The notes beneath the pieces are model-generated. The model did not search any database, had not been told where the DNA came from, and saw nothing but the letters and a program-made list of their open reading frames with translations. The position numbers were made by a program, and so were the translations under genes. Shown in pieces: positions 32,795 through 44,295 of a stretch of DNA of 64,000 nt. Position 1 is the first letter of the stretch, and every line of letters starts with the position of its first letter. Source of the DNA: Phytophthora sp. 'mugwort' (lineage: Eukaryota > Oomycota > Peronosporomycetes > Peronosporales > Peronosporaceae); contig JAUCEF010000003.1 of NCBI GenBank assembly GCA_033558025.1, forward strand, positions 2,258,001 to 2,322,000, given 5' to 3'.

Positions 32795-34918
32795 CTATAG
32801 TGACGCAAGCGCGAGCTGGGCCTGCACCTGGCGCACTTTTTCCTTCAACTGCAGGTTCTCACTACGCACGCCTGCGATCTCCGAGTGAGCCGCGCGCAGC
32901 TCCCCGTTGAGTTCCTCCTGTATCGACTGGAACGACGCCAGCGTGTCGAACATCTTCTCACGCCGGGCCTCTAACTCGAGCACACGCGCACGCAGCTGCT
33001 CCTTGTCCATCGCCTCCGTGATGATCCGCGTGAAGATGCTGAAGATGTCGGAATCATCTGAGAATTACGTACATGACAGGCATCACAACGTTAAGATAAG
33101 TTGCACAAGCATCTGCTTGGACAAGGCAAATAGGCAAATAAACTCACCGTTGGCGTAGTCGTTATCGACAATGTTGACGAGGAAGTATGTGTCGTAGATG
33201 TGCTGGATAACTTCGCGCGAGCGCGAACCCTCAGGGTAGGCAGACGCCCACTGGGTTTGCCACAGCTCGAACGCCTCGTCCTTCCAAGCGGCGAACGAGT
33301 CCGAGTCCACAACAGTTGGTTGCACGATTTCAGTACCGGGAAACACGCCCCACGTGACGGCCGTGACGCTATGCAGCGGCGTATTGCGGTGCTCGTCGCC
33401 CCGACGATTGAGGGCGTGGAACGACAGCTGTGGGTAGTCACGTCGCATGACCTTCACGAGATGCGCCATCTTTTCGGGCGCCACAAAGAACTCCACATAC
33501 GCCTTCTGGAATACTACACCATCGTCACCACCCCAGCCGACGGACGGGTCACTCGAGGGAGCACCGTTCACGCGCGGCTGACTGTTAATCGTCAGGAAGC
33601 CATTGGAGTTGAGCCACTGCAAGTTTTCGCGGATGACAGCGCTCTCGAGCGACAGGGCTTGTTCGCACCATGGGAGCTGCTTTACGTGGCCGTCAATGAA
33701 GCGAACAAACACGCTCCATACATCCTCCTCGGTTTGTGGAGAGCCCCATAGCTCGGCACGCTGGAGCTTGGGTCGCTTGAACGCGAGATAGTACTCGGAC
33801 AGCTCTCCGTAGGCAGGACTCGTACGGTCTCCCCAACGTCCATTAGGGAACTCATCCCACGCAGCGGTACGTGCAATGTAACTAGCCTGACGGTTAGACC
33901 AGAAAATGGGGCGCACCTGCTCGCCCTCGACGGTGGAGCGCTGCAGCGTAGATTGCCATGGAAGCTCGCGCTGGTTGCGCGCAGGAAGCAGCTTCAGTCC
34001 CTCCAGAACCTGCGTCACGGTCGTCGCCAAATTCATTGTGTAGAAGTGCAGCGAGTTCACGCCAGCGGCATGCAGACGCTGGCACGTCTCCACCGCGAGC
34101 TGCGTGCCGTAGCGACGCACAGCTGCGTCGTCGTTCTTGACTGCGTCCAAAGCCGTCAGTACCTGCTCGGGTACTCGGGTCTTGCACCAGCTCGTAAACT
34201 TGCAGAAGGAACTATAGTTCTGGATCGGCAGGTAGCCCGGTAGGATAGGGATGGTGATCCCTGCGTCCTTGCAGTCGGCGATCCACTGGATCATGTTGTC
34301 CACATCAAAGAAGAACTGGGTGATGATGAAGTCGGCGCCTGCATCCTGTTTGGCCTTGAGTCGTTGCAGGTCCAGGGCGCGCGCCTCGTTGGAGGGCGGC
34401 AGGTCCGGGTGGTTCCACGACTCGGTGTGCACCTCCGCGTAGCCTGCGCAGGCAATACAAAAGTAGTCTCCGTGCTCCTTGCGAATAAGCTTAATGAGGT
34501 CCACCGCATTGCTAAGTCCCCCCTCTACAGGAGACCAGCTCTCGGCGCCAATGGGTGGGTCTCCTCGCAGCGCCAGGATATTGCGGATGCCGGCGGCGCG
34601 CGCGTTCTTAAGGATGCGCTTGAGTTGCTCCGTGGGCAAGTGGCAGGTGAGATGCAGCAACACGTCAAGCTGAAACTCGTTCTGGATGTGGGAGCCGATG
34701 CGCAGCCACAGCGCCTCGTCCTTAAAGGCCGAGCGCCACGTGAGTGTCACGAACGTCGGCTGAAGAGCTAACCCCATCTCCTCCACGCGCGTCAGCAGAT
34801 TGAACACGCCCGCGTTCGTCTTGGCGGGGAAGAACTCGAACGACACGGTGGGGCGCACAGACGTGTCATCCTCGCGCGCCGCGTACGCGCTGCGGATCGA
34901 CTCAATAATCTTTCCCAT
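32795..34918 (-). CDS. MTHFR: Methylenetetrahydrofolate reductase with coiled-coil tail (two exons)
   Basis: Exon 1 is 34918-33148, the intron is 33147-33058 (90 bp, GTGAGT...CTCAG) and exon 2 is 33057-32795; the product is 677 residues. It reduces 5,10-methylene-THF to 5-methyl-THF for methionine synthesis in the cytosol. The N-terminal FAD-binding barrel (about 1-310) shows SFEFFPAKT, ILALRGDPP and DFIITQFFFD. The C-terminal regulatory domain (about 340-600) contains LSEYYLAFKRPK, the VTWGVFPG.E block and the conserved IYDTYFLVNIVDND. Splicing restores the usual end of this domain (DSDIFSIFTRII). About 70 further residues form a heptad-type coiled coil (LEARREKMFDTLASF, ENLQLKEKVRQVQ) that I do not know from the human or yeast enzyme. 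The Ser-rich N-terminal extension of animal enzymes is absent. Confidence 0.93.
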
Positions 34919-35120
34919 GGCTGCGCTTAACTGTCAATGGTTTTGAGCAAATGCCACACGTTGAAAATAGTGTGGTGCACATCACCAAGGCTGAAGAGCT
35001 GTTTACTGTACTATCCTACTAGGTACAGTAGTAACTATAATAGACTTCCTGCTACAGTACATGTATTATGTAAACACCTCCAAAGAGGAATAATTCAGCG
35101 CCTCTTGCCGTCACCGCACA

Positions 35121-37749
35121 TTAGAACAGGACGTTCCCGAACTGGTCACGCAGCAGCATCTGCAGCGAATCTGTGATGTCAACATTCAAATCAAGCAGGT
35201 CAGCAACGCTTCCACCCTCCATGCAACAAATCGTAACTTACCTGAGAGGTCATAGACCGACGAGACCTTGTTGTCAAAGAAGACGTACAGCTCACGGTGC
35301 GAGGTCTCAGATTTCTTGGCGAGCACCCAGCCGGCATGTCGCGTACGAATGCATATCTCGCGGTTACCAGCGCTCGAAGATTTGTGCAGCTCCGCATGAA
35401 ACTCATTAACTAGCGCCATCATTGAAGCTGGAAAATAGTGCGCCAGCAATTTGACAGGTACCGGGAACAAATCGTCCTCCTTGCTCTTCAGAAGTCGCGG
35501 TACATGCTGCATCCGGAACGCAAGGTTAACGCGGTTGATATATAGGAATGGAGGGAGTGGATGAAGATTCGGGACGCTACAATAAGCAACGCATGTCAGT
35601 CTTAGCACCACATGCCTTCAAGGGACAATGAACCACCTACTTCTTCTCAGGGGCGAATGTCGCGTTGTAGCGCGTGAGAATGAGCTGGGCGAGGTTCTGG
35701 AACCGTTGCTGTCCCTCAAGATGAGTTTCCAAACGCTCTAGTGTGGCTGCCTGCAAACCTCCTGGTGCTGCGTCAGTCGATTTGCTCCGATATAACCGTA
35801 ATAGGATTATCATCGTAAGATCTGATTCATGCCACACCACTACTCGATGCCTCGCAATCGTCGCTGCTGTTGCTATAGTCGTGGGAAGGACGGACGCGCC
35901 GTGTAACGGGAAGATGAGTGGGCTCCACACAGCTTCTGTCACACCCCAAGTTCTTTCAGATGTTTCTTGTCGGTTTGCATGGAGAAACTTTGAAAAGCGG
36001 CCATTTTTCAGCAATACGCCAGCGTTACGAAACGAGATAGACCGGGCTCGTGCCTTCATCGCGTTCTTCGAACTAGCAGGACTCGCTACATTGCTCCGAG
36101 GTCCGCCAAATCGAGTTAATGAAGGAGGAGAATGAGAAGGTGAACCAAATGGTGATGATTCTGAAGTAATACCAGCATGTGGGGTCGAGGAAGGGGTCAA
36201 CAGATTGCCACCCCCAGAAGAGGGTGGCGCTTCCGACAGGAATGCTGACAGTGAGACGGGATGCTGTTTGCGCAGTGAACGAGCTGCCTTGCGCAGATGA
36301 GGAGGTCCATTTATTGTTTGGGAGACGGCATCACATTCTGCGTAAGAAAGCTTGCTAGACCATACAGGAAGAAATGTATCCTCGTACGCTTTAGCCATCC
36401 ACAGTTCAGTATCAGCATTAGTCATTGGTGTCACATCGGGATATAGTTTACCACACTCTTGATTTTCGTCGCCTCGGATCATAGTCATTCCACGCTCTTC
36501 GCGAAGTCGAAGGAATTTATACAAAAGCTGCATTGTTGCGGTTTCCATAGAGTTCCACAAAAGATTACCCTTGAAGAACAGCGCTGAGCTTTCCATTCTT
36601 TCTGCTTTCGCGTTTCCATCATTTGACAAAATCAATTCTGTGTGGAAGCCATTTACAAATGTTTGCAGTGCTAGGAACGTGGGCTGGTCCATTGGAAAAT
36701 ATCCAAGGCCTTGCAGCTCCGAGAATCCGGTCGACCCGCGAGCATCCAAAGCTTGAAGTAATGTAGGAAATAACTCGGCACATTTTCTCTGCAGTATTGA
36801 TGCTGGAGATACTGCCACCAATGCCTCTAGTGCTATCTCCGCTGCCAGCTTGTCGTTCTGTAACTCCGCAATCACGTCGTCATCGTGCTTTTGGTCCCCA
36901 TCGACGGACTGGTTATAGACATGGGAGTCAATCGCAAGCCGCAGCTTCCGCAACCGTTTCCTCGTGGCAGCAATGTCCATCAAGAGGTCAATTCCGTCAG
37001 CGTACGTCGCGGGCTGCAGCCGGTCGGAATTTCCTTTTGCACCGGAAGGCAGAACTCGCAAATTGCTTCGAATAATTTCGACATGATATACATCAGTTAG
37101 TGGCTTGGGATCGGCTTCAACCTGTAGGCAGCCCACCTGTCGATGCTCCCGTGGAATAATCGGAACATACCGTACATCTCTCGGAGCACAGCTTCGTATC
37201 CTGGCCTGTGATCTTTCTGTCACAGTGTCAACAGCAAACTAAGTATACTATGTGACCAGACACAATGCCCAATATGTGCTCATACAATCTCAACAGTCGG
37301 GTGCACGCCCTAGAGCAAACCCAGAAAAACGTCCACAGGTCAGCAGTAGCTCCATCAACGAGATTCCTTCAGCTGATTCCCAGTCAACCCCGTACCAGCG
37401 CCATAAAGATCTGCGGCTCCACTTCCAATATAAAAAACCTCCTCCTGGAGAGAGTCACACTCGCCCACTCGGGTGTCCATCCGTTGGTCGGCTCCGTCTT
37501 CTTTTCGCCGTCATCTCTGCAGCTGCTGCGTCGCAGCATCCGCACGAACGTGAGCAGTCCCTGCACCAGGTGTAGGCCCTGCAGCGGCTGCTCGCCATTC
37601 CCACCGTCCTCCTGGGAGTACAGCACGCGCGCACAGAGCTCGTCCTCCGCCGCCTGTTCGTCGTCCGAGCCCAGCGCCTCATGCCACAGCAGCAGCATCT
37701 TCAGCACACAAAAATTACTGTTTTTGCGCATGAGCTTACCAAATACCAA
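35121..37749 (-). CDS. CCZ1: Vacuolar fusion protein CCZ1 (five exons)
   Basis: Exons are 37749-37396, 37216-37137, 37065-35641, 35576-35242 and 35170-35121, giving 747 residues. The introns are GT-AG, and the 71-bp second intron carries a CTAAC branch-type motif. CCZ1 partners with MON1 as the exchange factor for Rab7 on late endosomes. The first longin domain spans exon 1 (FCVLKMLLLWHEALG, LVQGLLTFVRML, LSRRRFFILEVEPQIFMAL) and continues in exon 2 (GYEAVLREMYGMFRLFHGS). The second part (GLGYFPMDQPTFLALQTFVN) and a Ser/Pro-rich insert follow. The third part ends FLYINRVNLAFRM, GWVLAKKS and HRELYVFF, matching the C-terminal end of CCZ1. Either ATG 37749 or 37731 may start it; the latter begins right at the first strand. 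The intron 1 acceptor choice is the least certain. Confidence 0.8.
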
Positions 37750-37808
37750 TTATATGAGATAACCGGTATAATACCCAAATAGGAGTTGTTGTTTCTTAAC
37801 AGAAAAGC
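37750..37808. promoter_or_regulatory. Compact divergent promoter between CCZ1 and TSR3
   Basis: Only 59 bp (77 bp if CCZ1 starts at 37731) separate the two start codons. Both transcripts must start inside this gap or inside each other's coding region. An AACCGGTATAATACC patch lies in the middle. No defined core element was recognised. Confidence 0.5.
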
Positions 37809-39052
37809 ATGGGAAAGAAGCGTGTGGACCATGGGCCGCTGTCACGCAAGGACCACGGCCGCGCCAAAGGTGCTGGGGTCGCACCGGTGCGCGGAGAGGA
37901 GGAGAGCGAGGCCAGCTACAAGCGCCGCGCCTTCCCTTTGATGCTGCGCATCTGGGACTTCCAGCAGTGCGACTCGAAGCGCTGCACGGGGCGCAAGCTA
38001 TGCCGGCTGGGTTACACCAAGAGCATGAAGCCTGGCTCACAATTCCGCGGGCTCGTGCTGTCCCCCGCAGGCGAGCACATCGTTTCTCCGGCCGACAGGG
38101 GAATCGTGGAGGGCTCGGGTATTTCAGTGATTGACTGCAGCTGGGCCAAGGTGCAGGAGCTTCCCTACAAGCAGCTGCGCTCGGGCGTGCACCGCCTGCT
38201 GCCGTTCCTCGTGGCGGCCAATTCAGTAAACTATGGACGGTCGCATAAGCTCTCGTGCGCCGAAGCTATTGCAGCCACACTTTACATTGTAGGGCTCAAG
38301 CAGGAGGCTATCCAGCTCATGGACGAGTTCTCGTGGGGACAAGAGTTTCTCAAAATCAACACAGACTGTTTGGAGGCCTACTCAGCTTGTGAGAACAGTG
38401 CCGAAGTGGTAGAAGCTCAGGTAAGGGACTTTGTGCTTCTGTTTAGAGCTGAAAGGTAATGCTGATTAGGGAGAATGTGTTGCCGTGTGTATAGAACGCT
38501 TATTTAACTGCCTGTCAGACGGAACACGAGGAGCGTCTGCGGCGACAGAAGCTGCCTAGTCTGGAGAGCGAGGATGAAGAGGATGGTGAAACGGAACAAG
38601 AGCTTGACCGCTTTGGAAACGTCATCCCGCGCGAATTGCCAATGGCTGTGAAAATTGAGGAAGAAACCGCAGGGAAAGAAGCTGCCAACGAGCCGACGAA
38701 GGAGCAGCAGCTTTACAAAAGTCAGACGTATAAGTTTCAGACCGATGGTCCTGATTCTGACGAAGAGATTGCCAGCTTGATCAAAAACTTGCATGTGGCG
38801 GCGGACTCGATCAAGAAGACTCGAGACCAGCGCGAGGAGATAAGAAGCGCGCGTGCGCGTGATGGAGAACAGGAAACGTACGCATACTCGTCGATGGAGG
38901 ACGTTCACAGCCAGCAGGTGGCGACAGTTTGCTTGGAAAGAACAGCGGTCGCTGTGTCCGGGGACGCTGTGCTGCAGCTGCCTGAGTCTGTTTTTCACCA
39001 ATGGGCGAAAGATTCGGAGAAGCAGCCGTCTAAAGATGACACTGAAGCCTAG
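37809..39052 (+). CDS. TSR3: 18S rRNA aminocarboxypropyltransferase (two exons)
   Basis: Exon 1 is 37809-38420, the intron is 38421-38518 (98 bp, GTAAGG...TGTCAG, phase 0) and exon 2 is 38519-39052; the product is 381 residues. Tsr3 transfers the aminocarboxypropyl group of SAM to the hypermodified pseudouridine in the decoding region of 18S rRNA, a late cytoplasmic step of 40S maturation. The catalytic domain fills exon 1: LRIWDFQQCDSKRCTGRKL, FRGLVLSPAGEHIVSPADR, VIDCSWAKV, LLPFLVAANSVNYGR, LSCAEAIAATLYI and FSWGQEFLKIN. Exon 2 encodes a charged, poorly ordered tail (SEDEEDGETEQELDRFGN), typical of the family in eukaryotes. A basic N-terminal segment (KKRVDHGPLSRKDHGR) precedes the domain. 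All family motifs are present. Confidence 0.93.
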
Positions 39053-40180
39053 AAACACTGTACCTTCTCACTTTTCAATCCTCTCAATCGCCTGAAACAG
39101 TACCAGAAATATGGCACAACCGTTTGTACTTGCAGCAACTATTCGTTGTATCGGTTGGCTTGAGTTGCGACACCCTCTTAACATGGATAGGCCTTATGGA
39201 CAATTTAAACAATTTTTGATCTTTGACCATCGCGTATACTTGGACAAAACCCAACTATTCGTAATTTATATTGTCTGGTTGTTTTAAAAATATATAAACA
39301 CATATACACAATAACCAACCAATTTATGATTATTAACAGAGGAAATTTTATATAGTTCATTACATTTATAATTTCCTCTAATAATTGATACCTGTAGCGT
39401 TTCTGGATCACCCAGGCTGATGTTGATCCTGTCGTCGACGGGCCATCCTCGCGTACAGTACACCCCCCACCCTTATTAGTCGTGCGACCTAAATAATCGT
39501 GCATCGTACTTAGTATGCACTGTTACATCAATTCGTCGTGCACACAAAGTAGTCATGAACCTAAAAAGTCATACACCAAAATTAGTCGCCATCAACTTGA
39601 CTGGTGGCTGCGCAGTCTCGACGAAAACAGTCACAACGGCAGCTCCTCACAATTATAACCTGATGGCGGAGCCCAAACGAGCACTCCAGCACGTCGTCTC
39701 GCTGCCGAGTCGCGTCCAACGCATTGAGTGGATGGAGATCGATGCAGAGCTCAACGGCGAAGACGGTCTCATCGGCAGAACTCTCGACCGGTTCGCTGCT
39801 CTGTGTTGTTTCATTCCAGCAATCGCCGGGTCAACACGAACAAGGCCCGGGATTGGTGGAAAAGAGGGAGGAGATGCGCGCCGAACTCGGCAACAAGCGA
39901 CATCTTAAGTACGGCAGCTCTGTTCGCGGGACGAGAGCCACTTCATGATTGATCTGGACGATGGTGTGGAGAAGCGTTAACCAAGAATATCAGATCTCTA
40001 AGGAATGTCCAGATCGGTAAGAAAGGCGGCCCCAACTGTGAAGAAAGGGGGCGATCAAACCGGATCCAGATGCAAGGTAAAGGCGGGGTGACGTTCGACT
40101 GAATCTGGGATGTGAGGGGATGCTTCGATGGGAAGGAAACCGGGGTCGGGCAACCACCCAACCCAAATCGGTTATACTGT
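39053..40180. other. Intergenic and degenerate repeat DNA with a second chromodomain scrap
   Basis: Positions 39053-39500 are AT-rich spacer. A plus-strand frame at 39660-39810 (SRVQRIEWMEIDAELNGEDG) looks like a fragment of a repeated protein I cannot name. Around 39965-40010 the frame TMVWRSVNQEYQIS matches the chromodomain piece at 15620-15930. No intact gene is present. Confidence 0.45.
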
Positions 40181-40465
40181 GCTATGCAAGATTTTGGCGG
40201 CTGCCAACGAGACTGGACCCGAGCTCAAGATCTGCGAGGACAACAGTCGTGCATCAAGATGACGAAGAACCCAGTGAACCATGGTCGCGCCAAGCACATC
40301 GACATCAAGTACCATCACATCCGTGATGAGGTCAAGCGCGGCGAAGTCCAGCTCGAGTATTGTGAGACTTCAATCATGCTCGCGGACATCATGACCAAGG
40401 CGCTGCCAGGACCGCGCCACATGGATCTGACGGCGTCCCTCGGAATCCACGCGTGTTCGCATTGA
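40181..40465 (+). pseudogene. Copia family-2 RNase H C-terminus, 5'-truncated
   Basis: It begins abruptly inside RNase H (the ILAAAN region) and reads through KHIDIKYHHIRDEVK and ADIMTKALPGPRHMDL to a stop at 40465. The AGGGGGCG polypurine tract and an LTR follow. It is the tail of a copy whose front is missing, and its LTR doubles as the 5' LTR of the next element. Confidence 0.85.
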
Positions 40466-40472
40466 GGGGGCG

Positions 40473-40810
40473 TATTGAGGGTTGCCGGGTTTTTGTGTAC
40501 CAGTAACCGGTTAACCCGAACCGGTCCAACACGATCCCGCGATGTTTACGGTACGTTGTTTACGCAACCGATGATTAGACGAGTAGGATGATTGGACGAG
40601 TGCGGAGTGTTGGTGATTGGATGCACCAAATGATTGGATGCAGGGCTGCATATCTATGTGGTAGACTAGGTAGTGTAAGCTCCGATAAATCAATCACTTT
40701 CGAATCTTCCTTCTTCAGCTCAAGTGGTCTTCACTCCGGTCCCCGCACCCAAGTGCAGAACTCCCTCCGCTTAACCCAAGCCTCGCTTCTAGACCTCAAC
40801 ACCTTTAACA
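40473..40810 (+). repeat. LTR of copia family 2 (copy C1)
   Basis: It starts TATTGAGGG and ends CTTTAACA directly before GGTTATGATCCC. It is the same repeat as 43946-44288, 48329-48669, 56500-56837, 60250-60591 and 61614-61956. Confidence 0.85.
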
Positions 40811-40814
40811 GGTT

Positions 40815-43800
40815 ATGATCCCAAGCATCATGTCCTCTGCCCAAGACGCCTCGACCAAGGTCTCCATCGACAAGTTCAACGGAGACAACTACGCGACGTG
40901 GAACCACTACATGCGCGGCGTGTTCCTGACCAAGTCGACGTGGCATCTGGTGAATCGGGAAACGTCTCCGAGCTTTACGGACTCCCGGGCCAAGGACGAC
41001 TACGTCAAGTCGAGCAACATCGCTTTTGGACTGATGTTGCTTCACATGGACGCCGACTACCATCATGTGGTCGATGACTGCGAGGAAGCATGGATCGCAT
41101 GGACGCGCTTGAAGACGCTGTACGGTGGATCGCAGAAGGCTGGTCGCATCTACCTGAAGCGCCAGCTCTTCAGCATGGAGATGACGGAAGGCGGCAATGT
41201 GTTGCATCATTGCAATGATGTCCTGAACATCAGCGCCAAGCTCAGCAGCATCGGCGCCAAGATGGAGGACGAGGACGTGGCGATCTGCTTGCTGCGCAGT
41301 CTCCCCAAGAGCTACGAGAACGTCGTGCTGAACTTGGAGATGAGTGCGCGGAGCTGCGGTCGCAAGACGTTGTGAAGGTGCTCACGAACGAGCACATCAA
41401 GCGAGGAAGGCGAGAAGACGGCGACGGTGAAGACTGAGAACGCGACCAAGGCGTTCAACACCGACCGTGAGCCTCGCCAATGCACGTACTGCGGGAAATT
41501 GGGGCATGTCATTGACAAGTGCTGGACCAAGCAGAAGGACGAGAACCGAGGGACAAGACGCGGCGGCAACGGCCGTGGACGCGGGGCCAACAACATCCAG
41601 TGGAGAAACGACAGCGACGGCTACGACAACGACTACGATCGAGTGGCGTTCGCGGTTTCCCTGGAATGTGGAGTTTCGACGGACAAGAATGTGTCCGGGA
41701 TGTGGGCGGTCGACAGCGGTGCCACGCACCATATTTGCAACGACAAGTCCAAGTTCGCCAATTTGATCGAGCGAAATGAAGGCGAACTTTCGGTGGCCGA
41801 TGGCAACAAGGCTGCCATCAAGGGTGTGGGGACCATCGTGGAAAGAGTGGTCCTGCCTAACGGCGACGAGCGCGAGATCGAGATCAAGAACGCGCTTTAC
41901 GTGCCAAATATGAGCAAGAATCTGCTTTCAGTGCCGCAGATAAACAAGCATGGCAAGTTCCAAGTGATATTTGACGGCACTGAGATGCACGTTTCGCGCA
42001 AGGACTCGAATCAAGTGGTGGCGACGGCGGATCTCGTGGATGGACTCTACTGGCTTCGCACACCTCAGCGATCGGCAAATGCGGCGACAAGTGGAAGGAC
42101 GGTCGCGTATGGGTCACGCTCCAGTCGAGGTTCTTCGCAGGATGGTCGACACCAAGATGATCAAGGATGCGAAAGCACCTTCCAAGTCGAGTGGACCAAG
42201 TGTGTGTCGTGGTTGCCAGCAAGGCAAAATGGTCCAAAAACCATTCCCAAGCAACCGTGACAAGCGTCGCTACGACACATTTAAGCTGCTCCACTTCGAT
42301 ATCTGCGGACCCATGGAAGAAAACTCGTTTGGCGCAGCAAGTATCTGCTACTGATCGTGGACGAAGCCAGCGGATGCATGAAGGGTTTCTGTCTGCGTGC
42401 CAAGTCGGAGAGTGAAGACTACATCAAGACATACATCATGAAGGTGCAGACGCAGTTCGGCAAGAAGGTCAAGTTTGTGCGGCACGACGGAGCTCGTGAG
42501 TTTGCGACCAACTCGCTCAAGGATTTCTACGAAGATCAAGGCATCGAGCAGCAAACCACGGTTCCGTACGCGCACCAGACCAACGGCACGGCAGAGCGAG
42601 CCATCCGAACTATCGTCACGATCGGCCGCAGCATGTTGCATCACGCCAAGCTGGACAAGTGTTTCTGGGCTGAGGCGGCGATGACGGCCATCTATGTGAA
42701 GAACCGCCTGCCGTCACCCAAGATCAAGCACAAAACTCCGTTCGAGATCGTCTACAAGTCCAAGCCGAGTGTGAAGCACATGCGTGTTTTCGGCTGTCGG
42801 ACGTACATCTTGACTCCGAAGGAGAAGCGACTCAAGTGGGATCCCAAGGCTCGCGCCGGATTGTTTCTGGGTTACGAAGAAGTGTCCAAGGCGTATCGAC
42901 TTTATGACATCGAGGCGGGGCAGGTGGTCATCAGTCGCGATGTCAACTTCGATGAATCGACCTTTGGACTTTTACCGCCGATTTCTGATGAAGACGTCGA
43001 CGACCTGGACTTCGACTCGCTCGACATCGACGATGATGGTCCGCGCCAGACGGAGTACAAACAGGCAGGGAAGCGCAAGAGCCGCCCGAGTGACGAAGAT
43101 AAAGCTGCCAGAAAACCGCGCGCTGTGCGTCATCGACCTGGACTGGAAGAAGCAAGTGCACCAAACGACTCCCCTTCGCACCGAACAAACACCGACGAAG
43201 AAGAAAAGTCTGGAGGTCAAGATGAAGAATCGACTCCATCTGTGTTTTGGCGTGCAAGTGCCAACGCGGTCGAAGCAGCAGTGGACTTATCGGAGCCGTC
43301 GACATTCCAAGAAGCGGTCAACGGCCCGGACCAACTGCACTGGCGCAAGGCGATTAGTGCTGAGCTCAAGTCGATGCGACTTTGTGGTGTGTCTCGTGCT
43401 GCCAAGTTGCCCAGCGGACAACGCGTCATCGGTACCAAGTGGGTGTTCAAGATTAAGCGCAAAGCCGACGGATCGATCGAGAAATACAAGGCGCGCCTGG
43501 TGGCCAAGGGTTTTAAGCAGAAGTACGGCATCGACTACACGGAGACGTTCTCGCCCGTGGTCAAGTACGTGACGCTGCGCATGGTCATCGCGATCGCCAA
43601 GTATTTCGACTGGCTCCTCGACCAACTCGACGTGGTAACGGCATTTCTGTACGGCGTCATGAAGGAAGTCGTGTACTGCGTGGTGCCAGAAGGGGTCGAG
43701 CTGGACGATGACTTCGCCTGCCTGGAACTGGTCAAGGCGATCTACGGTCTCAGGCAAGCTTCGCGCGTATGGAACGAAACCTTCGACGAATTCGTGTGTT

Positions 43801-43945
43801 CCATCGGTTTTCAAGTTTCAGCCTTCGACCCATGCCTCTACATCAAGGTTGTCGATGGCCACTGTGTGCTCGTGCTGGTCTACGTGGACGATGTGTTGGT
43901 CACCGGAGGTTCACCCGAGCTGATCTCACGCACGAAGAACGACCT
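40815..43945 (+). pseudogene. Copia family-2 polyprotein, copy C1, cut off inside RT
   Basis: Gag runs 40815-41375 ([17 protein letters not shown]). The CCHC knuckle is [14 protein letters not shown], the protease reads [12 protein letters not shown], the integrase reads [11 protein letters not shown] and [13 protein letters not shown], and RT runs to YVDDVLVTGG. Relative to the copies at 56842 and 61961 there is a one-base loss near 41345 and a one-base gain near 41403. An 11-base loss near 42105 and a one-base loss near 42332 follow. Each pair restores the frame but leaves a stop between. The element stops at 43945, where the LTR end of the next, inverted copy begins. The last 120 bp match the RT of copy G (61496-61613) better than copy C2. 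Confidence 0.88.
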
Positions 43946-44288
43946 TGATAAAGGTGTTGAGGTCTTGAAGCGAGGCTTGGGTTGAGCGGAGGGAGTTCTG
44001 CACTTGGGTACGGGGACCGGAGTGAAGACCACTTGAGCTGAAGAAGGAAGATTCGAGAGTGATTGATTTATCGGAACTTACACTACCTAGTCTACCACAT
44101 AGATATACAGCCCTGCATCCAATCATTTGGTGCATCCAATCACCAACACTCCGCACTCGTCCAATCATCCTACTCGTCTAATCATCGGTTGCGTAAACAA
44201 CGTACCGTAAACATCGCGGGATCGTGTTGGACCGGTTCGGGTTAACCGGTTACTGGTACACAGTACCAAAACCCGGCAACCCTCAATA
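43946..44288 (-). repeat. 3' LTR of copia copy C2
   Basis: On the minus strand it starts TATTGAGGG after the polypurine tract and ends CTTTATCA at 43946, where C1 sequence begins in the opposite sense. Confidence 0.85.
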
Positions 44289-44295
44289 CGCCCCC

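Noticed and set aside
1..40000. RxLR or Crinkler effector genes
   Set aside because: I looked for small secreted ORFs with RxLR or LFLAK motifs on both strands and found none that I could support.
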